A program made the translations under genes and the position numbers. Below the pieces are notes generated by a model. It ran no database searches. It saw nothing but the letters and a program-made list of their open reading frames with translations, and was not told the DNA's origin. From positions 1 to 37,017 of IMG/VR virus record IMGVR_UViG_3300032214_000356: a DNA stretch of 37,017 nt. One strand, given 5' to 3'. Each line of letters starts with the position of its first letter. The stretch's first letter is position 1. This document shows, piece after piece, positions 7,313 through 17,000 of this stretch. This stretch comes from a virus.

Positions 7313-8292
7313 CAGTCAATGTTCGTCCTCCGCTCGCATCTCATGCCCGTCTGTCCGGTAGACCGCTGAGATTTTTTACACTAACAGCAGATCCAGCCAG
7401 CGGTTACGGACGCCTTGCTGAAGCCTGTATGCAGGCTCTCAACATGGTTCACGTCTCACCGACTGATTATCCTGACTTCGTGCTGTCAGACCCGAGCAAT
7501 GTCGCGGTCTCTCCAATCCGTTTCACGATGTGGGAGCCAACACAGCTTCCGCCAACTTGCATGGGGTTTATGACTGCCAAGGCGATCATCGTGCCGTGCA
7601 AGATGAACGTGCGTGTTTTCAGGTCCAGTGGCTACCGTGGATTGATTCACAATGTTCCGCTTTGGGGTGAAGCCGCGTGGTCTCCAATGCCGTCTGACGA
7701 CGTGTTCAAGTTCATTTGCATCGGAAGGGACAACTCTGTCCGATCTCGGAAAGGGATTGATGAACTCATTGAGTGGTTCGGATTGGCGTTTCCGACGGAG
7801 AGGGATGTGAGACTGACGGTTAAGAGCAGCCCGCATTGCCCACGCAGAGAGCCGTCAGATCAGCGTATTACCGTAATCCGCGAGGACTTCACTAGGCCCA
7901 AGTATGAGGAGATGCTTGCCGCTCATCACTGCGGTGTATTCCTGTCCGGTCTGGAGGGGTGGAACTTTCCAGCATGCGAACTTATGGCGGCTGGTCGCCC
8001 GTCGATTATTGTTCCATGGGGCGGACCAGCAGACTTCACCACGCCTGAGACATCGTGGCATCTTCCGTACACAATGGTCCAAGCGCCAAGCGACATCCCG
8101 TACTTGGGGGTTGGTCAGGGTGCCAAGCCAACCAAAGACGGCGTCATCTGGGCGTTGCGCGATGCGTACAAAAATCGAGATCTCGTGCGCGATAAAGCGG
8201 TCAGGTCTTACGAGATGTCGATCAAGTTCACCAAAGCCAAGTTCATGGAACGACTACGTGTTGTCGCACTGGACATTCTCAGTAGTGTTTGA
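7306..8292 (+). CDS. Glycosyltransferase, GT-B fold, GT4-like
   Basis: 328 residues. The C-terminal half shows hallmarks of retaining GT-B enzymes: RKGIDELIEWF (148-158), matching the usual start of the nucleotide-sugar domain, and E217-GWNFPAC-E225, the EX7E motif, followed by LMAAGRPSII and a Gly-rich turn. These residues normally contact the donor nucleotide sugar. The N-terminal half is a shorter acceptor domain beginning after TADPASGYGRLAE, the typical Gly-rich loop. It should transfer a sugar from an activated donor in the host cytoplasm; the acceptor may be a virion protein, DNA base or host glycan. It overlaps the connector-like gene by 7 bases and precedes the fibres by 3 bases, so it is co-expressed with virion proteins. 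At 328 residues it is slightly short for GT4 but complete. Confidence 0.85.
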   Translation: MLTVNVRPPLASHARLSGRPLRFFTLTADPASGYGRLAEACMQALNMVHVSPTDYPDFVLSDPSNVAVSPIRFTMWEPTQLPPTCMGFMTAKAIIVPCKMNVRVFRSSGYRGLIHNVPLWGEAAWSPMPSDDVFKFICIGRDNSVRSRKGIDELIEWFGLAFPTERDVRLTVKSSPHCPRREPSDQRITVIREDFTRPKYEEMLAAHHCGVFLSGLEGWNFPACELMAAGRPSIIVPWGGPADFTTPETSWHLPYTMVQAPSDIPYLGVGQGAKPTKDGVIWALRDAYKNRDLVRDKAVRSYEMSIKFTKAKFMERLRVVALDILSSV

Positions 8293-8295
8293 TCC

Positions 8296-8919
8296 ATGGC
8301 ATCCAACGCCAAGGCAACCCTGATCAAGAGGTTGGCATCGACCCCCGGAAGGGGGAACGGTGCCAATACCGGCTTGGGGACCGCTGACGTTGTCATCCCA
8401 GAATTTCCGCAGCTTCCGCAGAAGCTGAACGACGCAACGGTCAGGGAGTTCTCGGAGTCCATAAACCGGTGGCGCATCAGTCTTCAGGCGCAGTTCCCCG
8501 TCCCGACTTCGCAAACGTCAGTCGTTACGGAGACTCAGGCCGCTGACGTTTCCGATCAGATTTCCAGCGCGATTCAGTCAGCGGTTGCCAGCATCAATTC
8601 TCAGATTGATTCACTCAACCAGTTGATCGTGTCGAACACGACCAATCTGCAGAGTCAGATAGACGCCATCGACACAAGTGTTGGCGAATCGCTCACAGCC
8701 GACGATGTTAAGCTGATAATCCAAAGCGCCCGATACGTTCACAATCAAGGCGTTTCGGCATCTACATGGACGATCAACCATAACCTCGGGTGGTATCCGT
8801 CTGTCACAATCGTTGATCAGTCAAAGAACGTCTTCTATGGCGATGTGAATTACATCAACCAGAACTCACTCACGGTCTCTTTTTTCGCTGAGTTGTCCGG
8901 TACAGCATACCTAAATTAG
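8296..8919 (+). CDS. Short tail fibre protein
   Basis: 207 residues. The first about 85 residues are a low-complexity basic to polar attachment region. Residues about 90-135 form a heptad-like coiled coil (ISSAIQSAVASINSQIDSL and onward), a trimerisation stalk. Residues about 149-207 form a compact beta domain (WTINHNLGWYPSV, YGDVNYINQNSLTVSF, GTAYLN), a small C-terminal domain seen in many phage fibres with the consensus HNLG and PxVxVxD. A similar but shorter version ends the next protein. Likely role: receptor contact or fibre tip. The stop codon overlaps the Shine-Dalgarno of the next gene. Confidence 0.75.
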   Translation: MASNAKATLIKRLASTPGRGNGANTGLGTADVVIPEFPQLPQKLNDATVREFSESINRWRISLQAQFPVPTSQTSVVTETQAADVSDQISSAIQSAVASINSQIDSLNQLIVSNTTNLQSQIDAIDTSVGESLTADDVKLIIQSARYVHNQGVSASTWTINHNLGWYPSVTIVDQSKNVFYGDVNYINQNSLTVSFFAELSGTAYLN

Positions 8920-8927
8920 GAGTTAAC

Positions 8928-11060
8928 ATGCCCAAGTTTCTATCCATCATCGACATGTCGAACCTTGAGATTGTCAATCTCAAGATCCACAACAGCCCTA
9001 GTGCCCCATACAATGCGAACACTGGAAAAGGATCGCTGTGGATGGACACGGCGAGCAACCGTCTCAACTGGAGCGACGGCATTAACTGGCGAGCCATTTT
9101 CCCGTTCGACACGCTTGCAAACGGCAATACCGCCGTTCTTCGAGATGGTGCAGGGGGGTTCTCTGCTGGAACCATTACAGCGACATTGTTTGATGGCACG
9201 GCGACTCAGGCCAATAAGCTGACAAACGGAAGGGCCATCGGAATCACCGGTAAGGCCACTGCTGCTGGCGTCTCATTCGATGGCACTGCGGCAATCAATC
9301 TAAGCGTCACGGCGCTGTCGGTTGTTCCCGGTGAAATTACTCTGGCGAACAACCAGATCATTGTTGGCAATGGCAGCGGTGTTGGCGCTGCTGTCGCCAA
9401 GAGCACGCTCCTGTTGTCTGAGCTTGGCGCACCCACGTCTTCTGTAGCGTTTGGTGGGCAGCGCATTACCGGGCTCGCTAATCCGACTGACGATCAAGAT
9501 GCGGCAACTAAGCTGTACGTCGATCAGACCGCTCAGGGGTTGGACCCTAAAGGGTCGTGTCGAGTCGCCACAACTGCAGACCTAGGCGGAACCTACAACG
9601 GCATCAACAAGACGATGACCGGGCCTGCGGCTCCCTTAATCATCGACGGTGTCACGCTTGCTGTTGGCGAGCGAGTGTTGGTAAAGAACGAGACCACTGG
9701 CGGTGGCGCTTCGGAAAACGGTATCTACACCGTTACCAACGCCGGCACATATAGCGTTGCGTGGGTGCTTACTCGCGCTGTCGATTTCAACACGAGCGCC
9801 AAAGCGACGCCAGGTTCGTTCACGTTCATTGAGGAGGGAACGACCAACAAAGACACCGGCTGGGTAATGACCGCCGACGCCCCGGTCGCGCTCGATACAA
9901 CCCTGCTCACTTGGACCCAGTTCTCTGGTGCTGGTTCGTACACGGCTGGTCGCGGCATTGTTCAGAACGGTTCTGTTTTCAACTTCGCTCAGAACACAGA
10001 CTACACCACCAACTCAATCCCGTATGCCACTGGAGCGACGACGATTGGGTTCACGGCTGCTGGAACTGCACATCAAATACTCCGTGTTCCCGCTGGAGGT
10101 GGTGCTCCTGCGTTTGGCGCTATCGATGTCAGCGCAACTGCTGCTATCGTTGGAACCCTCGCTGCTGCTAACGGCGGCACCGGGCAGTCGTCATACACCA
10201 TTGGTGACATCCTCTACGCAAGCGCAGCCAACGCGCTTTCGAGGCTCGCCGATGTGGCTGTTGGGAATGTGCTGATCTCTGGTGGAGTAGGTGTAGCTCC
10301 TAGCTGGAACAAAGTCGGGCTAACGACTCACGTCACCGGTATTCTGCCTCTCGCAAACGGTGGTACTGGTCTTTCCTCGTGGACCACAAACGGGGTGTTT
10401 TATGGTGGCGCTTCCGCAATGGGCCAGACAGCTGCACCATCCTCTGGCCAGCTGCTCGTTGGAAACGCAAGCGGAGTTCCGACGTTCGTTGGAATGTCTG
10501 GTGACGCGACTCTTGCTGCGGCCGGCGCAATCACTATCGCCGCAAACGCAGTCACCTACGCGAAGTTCCAGCAGATTACCGGCCTGTCGGTGTTCGGTAA
10601 CTCTGGATCAGCGGCCGCAAACGGTGGCGCGATCACCGGCACAGCATATCAGGTTCTGCGTGTTAATGATGCCGGCAACGCCCTGGCGTTCGGAGCAATC
10701 AACATTGCAAACGGAAATGCTGTCACAGGTGTCCTTCAAGGATCTAACGGCGGCACTGGAACCGCATACGTTCAGTTCACCACTGGTGGAACGACGCTGC
10801 GCACATACACGCTTCCAAATTTTAACTGTGCGCTTCCAACCGCTTTCAGTGGAACTTTTACCGGAAATAACACCGGAAATGTGTTCGATGCTATTCACAA
10901 CAGGGGCACCAAGCTGGTTGTCATTTCGCTGACCGACGCAAACGACAACGTCGTTTATGTGGACACAACCATCATTGACGTAAATACCGTTCGCTTCACT
11001 TTTGCCGTCGCTCCTGCAAGCGGAGCAGTGTATCGCTGGACCATCATCGCTTCCTACTAA
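8928..11060 (+). CDS. Tail fibre protein with NGGTG repeats
   Basis: 710 residues, preceded by a good Shine-Dalgarno (AGGAG at 8918-8922, 5 bases before ATG). The N-terminal 60 residues include SLWMDTASNRLNWSDG, a motif type near fibre attachment domains. A region around residues 184-205 (RITGLANPTDDQDAATKLYVD) is typical of phage fibres. Three NGGTG units (AANGGTGQSS, LANGGTGLSS, GSNGGTGTAY) alternate with beta-rich spacers, as in trimeric beta-helical fibres. The C-terminal about 60 residues (NVFDAIHNRG through VYRWTIIASY) form a small beta domain similar to the end of the preceding protein. Role: host adsorption. No Cys-rich or enzymatic motif. Confidence 0.82.
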   Translation: MPKFLSIIDMSNLEIVNLKIHNSPSAPYNANTGKGSLWMDTASNRLNWSDGINWRAIFPFDTLANGNTAVLRDGAGGFSAGTITATLFDGTATQANKLTNGRAIGITGKATAAGVSFDGTAAINLSVTALSVVPGEITLANNQIIVGNGSGVGAAVAKSTLLLSELGAPTSSVAFGGQRITGLANPTDDQDAATKLYVDQTAQGLDPKGSCRVATTADLGGTYNGINKTMTGPAAPLIIDGVTLAVGERVLVKNETTGGGASENGIYTVTNAGTYSVAWVLTRAVDFNTSAKATPGSFTFIEEGTTNKDTGWVMTADAPVALDTTLLTWTQFSGAGSYTAGRGIVQNGSVFNFAQNTDYTTNSIPYATGATTIGFTAAGTAHQILRVPAGGGAPAFGAIDVSATAAIVGTLAAANGGTGQSSYTIGDILYASAANALSRLADVAVGNVLISGGVGVAPSWNKVGLTTHVTGILPLANGGTGLSSWTTNGVFYGGASAMGQTAAPSSGQLLVGNASGVPTFVGMSGDATLAAAGAITIAANAVTYAKFQQITGLSVFGNSGSAAANGGAITGTAYQVLRVNDAGNALAFGAINIANGNAVTGVLQGSNGGTGTAYVQFTTGGTTLRTYTLPNFNCALPTAFSGTFTGNNTGNVFDAIHNRGTKLVVISLTDANDNVVYVDTTIIDVNTVRFTFAVAPASGAVYRWTIIASY

Positions 11061-11072
11061 TCCATCTCCATA

Positions 11073-14000
11073 ATGAAGTACGAGAGCCAACTGCAGATCA
11101 CCACCGCAGCGGCTGTTCCCCCGCTGACGGTCAATCAGACTGCGCTAGTCACCAATTTCAATGCCGACCTGCTCGATGGGCAGCATGGCGCGTACTACGC
11201 GACGGCAGCGTCGCTTGGCGGCTACCTACCGCTCACGGGTGGTACGCTGACAGGCACGCTGACTGGAACGGTTGGCATCTTCACAACGCTCAGGGCGAGC
11301 GAGCTAACCAGCCTCCTCGGATCGAACGGCCCGATCACAATCACACCAGATGGAACCGGCCACGTTCACATCAACTCGACGGACATCCGTCTTGGCCCCA
11401 ACAACACAAACGCCACCCTCGCGACTCGCGGAACTGGCGACCTGATCCTCAGGACGAATGAGGGGTCAGCTGTCGAGGGGTCGATCAGGATCTACGACGG
11501 CGCGAACGGCAACATCGAGATCACTCCGAATGGCACCGGCACAGTTGTGGTTGGTAAGCTGTCTGGATCGACCGCCTCGTTCAGTGGTCAGATCACCAGC
11601 ACGGTTGCTACGGGAACTGCGCCGCTGGTCATTACGAGCACAACCGCTGTCACCAACCTCAATGCGGATCTTCTGGACGGACAGCATGGGTCGTACTACC
11701 AAAACGCTGGAAACCTGAACGCTGGAACCGTGCCATTGGCTCGGCTTTCAGGGTCTTACAATATCGACATCACCGGCTCTTCTGCGTTCGTTTTTGTCAA
11801 TGACACGCGAAGCAGTGTAACTGGTCCTCAGACTGGGTATCGGCAGGTTCGAGCAGACTTCCTAAACAACTCCACAGATGGTCTCAGCGATGGTGGAACC
11901 TATCACGGCGTCCTGACGTTTCAACAGTGGGCAGACTCTTCGGGTGGTGGCACACGTCAGCTTGCGTTTACAGACAACGACAATCTTTGGATTCGAGGAA
12001 GCGGCACTGGTCTAACGTCGTATAACCCGTGGAAACTGGTGCTCAATAGCGTCAACTACTCCACCTATGCACTGCCTCTGAGTGGCGGAACGCTTACCGG
12101 CCAGCTGTTTTCAAACTCAAAGATCGAGACAACTGGAGTAGTCACTGGATCGAGCTTCAGTGGAGCAGGTACTGGACTCACCGGCACTGCAGCATCACTT
12201 ACCGCTGGCGCTGTGCCGTGGACTGGAGTCACTGGTAAGCCGACAACGCTTAGCGGTTACGGAATCACCGATGCTCTCCCGCTTACAGGCGGCACGTTGA
12301 CAGGTGGATTGAGCGGGACCACGGCGTCGTTTTCAGGGGCGGTTTCAGCCCCTCAATATGCTTGGGCGTCGAGCAAGGGGTACGAGACAAGCAATAGTGA
12401 GTACTCTGGCCCTAGGACTCTGTTTGAACTGGCATACGCACTTGCTCAAGCGCATGGATCGAACGACGCATTCAGATACAAGACCGTTCTAAATCGCCAG
12501 TCATGGAATGGTTCCGCGTGGGTCACCGACAATTCAACGGCATGGACCAACACGCTGACTCCTGACGGTGGCGGCACAACAGTGATCACTCAAGCAGAGT
12601 ACGCTGCAGGGACGACAAGGAAGCGTTTCACGATCGACGTTGGTGGTGATTGGCAGAGAGCTAACCTGATATTTGTACAGCGCGGGTGGAACCAATCTGA
12701 CTGGGCATTTTCACTAGAGGTTGAGCGAAGCACCGACAACGTCAACTGGACCTCTGATGGCGTCCAGAGTGTTCCAAACGGACCGGGATTGGCGTACTTC
12801 TCTCAAGCCGACACAGGTCAGGCGAGATGGTTTCGGATCACTGTAGCAGCCACGCAGGTGATTACAGCGGGCGGTCTAACAATCATCCGTGTAATGGCTC
12901 TAGGGCCTCGATACGCGACTGTTCACCCGTTCACGGTTGACTACAGCAGGAACGTCTCGTTTGCCGCTGGAATAACGATTGCAAATCCGATCACCAGCAC
13001 CGTAGCGACCGGCACTGCGCCTCTGGTTATTACGTCCACGACTGCAGTCACAAACCTCAACTCCGACCTTCTTGACGGTCAACACGGATCCTATTTCGAG
13101 GGCCGCGACACTACGGCAGTTGGGTTCTCTGCAGGCACACTGACGCTCACTAGGACTACTGGCAACCTGACTGTCAGTCTCGATGGTAGATACCTACCGT
13201 TGGCCGGTGGAACACTGACGGGTGGGCTATCTGGAACGACCGGATCTTTCAGCGGACAGATCACCAGCACGGTCGCAACTGGCACCGCTCCGTTCGTTGT
13301 CACCAGCACAACTCAGGTCAACAACCTTAACGCCCAGTTGCTCGGAGGCCAGCTTAGTACGTATTACGCCGCCGCTTCTTCTCTGGCCAGCTATCTGCCG
13401 CTGTCTGGTGGTCAGATGACTGGAGCGTTGACGTTGCACTCGACAGGGACCAACGGGTTTTACAACGGCACTGGGGATGCGGCCACTTACGCCCTCTACA
13501 ACTTCAAGCTAGGCGGGTGGAACGGCATGGCGCTCGAGAACCTGGCCCCTGGAGGAACATATCCGTCCCAGGTGGTCGGCGTCATCGACTTCCGCAGCGG
13601 CACGATCGACATGAAGGGCGGATTCAAGGTGAGCGGGGCTTCCGTCATCACCGAGAACCAGAGCATCACGATCAGTGGCGACGCGAGTGGATCTGGAAAA
13701 ACTGCAATCAACCTGACTCTTGCAAGCGTTGGTACTGCAGGCACGTATCGATCAGTCACAACCGACGCCAAGGGCCGCGTCACTGCTGGCACCAATCCTA
13801 CCACACTGGCTGGTTATGGCATCACTGATGCATTGCCGATCACTGGCGGCACGCTGACTGGATTGCTGAATGCTGGTCAGGGCATTCTAGCTCCTGGTGC
13901 TGACATCAACTATGCCGCCGCTGATGGATGGACGGCTGGAACAGGGGATGGCGTCGGGTATTACGGAACCAACTTTGCGGCCAACGGAAACACTGCAGCC

Positions 14001-17000
14001 GAAAACACGCGCTCCTACAAGGACACGCCGTATGCGTCTCCAGGACTTATTTGGGCGACTACAAACAACGACGCAACATCTGACGCTGATGGTGGCTGGA
14101 ACAAGGACATCAACGGACTCACCGCAAACAAGTCGTACCGATCGATTGTGTGGGTCAGGCGCAGCAGCGCATCGACCAATGGGCAGTTCTATCATGGGTG
14201 TTCATCTGGTTCGACTTTGAACTTGGACAATACGGCGAACACCAACCCGTATTTCGGCAACTTCACAATTAACACCTTCACTCAGTCGAAGTGGTATCTT
14301 TCTGTCGGTTACGTCCACGCCAACAACGATGGGTCCACGACGAGCTACGGCGGTTTGTATGACGGTGAGACAGGGCAGAAAGTCCTCAACTACACTGACT
14401 TTAAGATGGCGGCTGGAGCACAGGCTCAGACGCATCGTGTTTATCTCTACTACTCAACCGATCCTGCGGCGCTACTAGACTTCTGGGGTCCGCGTTTCGA
14501 GGAGGTTGATGGAAATGAGCCGAGTGTTGGGGCGTTGCTCGGGTTCCTGCCTTCCCCTCGATTCACCGGAACCCCGACGGTCAACGGAAACACTGTCATT
14601 CATGCAGGAAATTACACGTCCTACCCAGACGCGACTAAACTTCCGTTGACTGGTGGTGCACTTACCGGAACGATTTCAATCGACACATCAGGGTCTACCG
14701 CTCTTGTTAGCTCGGTCATTATCAAGCGGAGTGGTCAGTCGGCATTAAACTTTGGTCAGTACACTGGTCAGTGGCGTCCTGCACTCCAGATCCAAAGCAA
14801 CGCAAGCGACCGACTACTGTTTTTGGCTCCTCCCGAGTCGGACTTTCAGTTCGGACTCCTGCGCTCTGCAAACGGTGGTCTAAAGATCGATGTCGGCGGC
14901 ACCACGGCCAACACTGGTGTAAATGCTATCACGATCGACACCGCGGGTACGGCAAATTTCCCGGTTGGATTACAGCAGAATGGAAGTGCGGTTCTCACCG
15001 CTGCGAGCACCAGCGCACCTAACCTGAGCGTCGGTGGAAGCGCAGGTTCAGTTGCCTGGACAGGAGTCACTGGGAAGCCAACGACGCTTTCTGGTTATGG
15101 AATCACTGACGCTCTACCACTGAGCGGAGGCACGCTCACTGGAGGTCTGATCGGAACATCCGCTAACTTCAGCGGCACGTTCATTCAGACTGGAGAGGCG
15201 CTTGCGGTAGATGCTTGCGCCATTGTTCACAACTCCAACGTAGAGTCCTATTACCAGTTGAGCCGACGCCTTCAGGCGTTCAGCCATCTTGGCTCTACGA
15301 CCACACTTGAGATCGAGGCCGTCACTCTTGGTGGAGGTAACTACAACGGTGAGGCTCAGCGGACCACTTGGCGCATATCTTCGCGAGGCGCTTTGTACGT
15401 CACTCGACACGATGAGCATGGCGGAGTTGGTAAGGTGTCTCTTAAGATCCTGAACGACACAGCGGTTCCTGACGCCAACGGACAAGACGCCAAGTACGTC
15501 GTTGGTCTCGTTTGCGGAAACACTACCGACTTCGTCATGGTCTGGATGCGTGCTCGGTTCCTTCAGGACTCGGGCACCAGCCGTTGGGTAACCATCGCAC
15601 GTCTCGCCACCGCCACACCGAGCACGGTGTCTGGATCGGCGATGACGTACTCGTCGGGGTGGATCGCGAATACCGGGTTCACGAACACCTCGTTCACTGA
15701 AGTTGTGCCGGCAGGTAAATTTGCGGCGTTGGCTCTGACTGGAGTGCTGACATCCACGGTCGCCACCGGAACGGCTCCCTTGGTAGTGGCCAGCACGACT
15801 GCTGTTGCGAATCTGAACTCCGACCTTTTGGACGGTCAGCATGGTGCGTACTACCAAGACGCTGGAAACCTGAATGCGGGTACAATCCTTGCAGCGCGAA
15901 TGCCGGCATATACCGGCGGAGACGTTACGTCTCCTGCTGGTTCTGTTGCTCTTACACTGGCAAACAGCGGCGTGACGGCTGGCACGTATCGTTCGGTAAC
16001 CGTTGACGCCAAGGGCCGCGTCACTGCGGGAACAAACCCGACTACGCTCGGTGGGTACGGGATCACTGATGCCCTCCCTATCGGAGGAGGTACGCTTACA
16101 GGAAAGCTATCAATCAACAGCACTGGAGCGTGGAATGACGCTCAAGCTCTGCTTACCGTTGGAAGCGGTGGAGATGGGCGGATTCAGGTGCGACACATCT
16201 GGGGCAAGAGTGCTGCGAACAACAACGCAGACCATCTCTGGCTAAACTATCAGAACGCAAATGGACACGTTCAGATTGGTGACAGCGGCGGCGGAAACAA
16301 CCTATACGTTTCAGGTCAGCTTTATGCGGGTGGATACTTTGGCGGAAGTCTTGTGCTCCATGCTGGTAACTACGGAGCCTATTCTACGTTCACGGGAACG
16401 GTTACTGGAACCAACTTTTCAGGCCCCGGAACTGGGCTGACAGGAACTGCGGCGAGCCTCACTGCTGGTGCAGTTCCATGGTCAGGCGTGACCGGAAAGC
16501 CGACGACACTGTCCGGTTACGGAATCACCGATGCGATGTATCAGGTGGACCCGAACGGGTTCACACAGGGCGACATCAACGGGTCTGGAAATATGCAACG
16601 CCTGTGGGGCACAGACTCGGTCCAAAACCTCATAGCGTTCAGGCCGCCAACTACTGTCGAGTACACCACGGACAACGTGAACTGGGTCGCAACCACGATC
16701 AGCAATGACGTGTTTGACGGCAAAGTGTTCGGCAAGTGGGCTGGGTTCAACATGAACGTCGGGTCCAACATCGGAGCTTGGACCAAGGTTCGCATGACGT
16801 GGGTCAACTTCGGGTATCACTTCTTCTCCCACTTCACGCTGTGCCATTCAACCAACGGTCACTCGATGAACTTCGTGTTCTACAAGAGCGACCTGAGTGG
16901 CGTCTTTTCATCTGAGGCATACCGAGTCAACGGCATTTCCTCTTGGCCTGGATACACGTTCACATCGCACGTAAACGTCAGTGGTTGGTGGGATACTCGC

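Noticed and set aside
12297-12302. TTGACA inside the giant fibre gene
   Set aside because: Encodes part of the GGTLTGG linker; no -10 or operator palindrome at the proper spacing.
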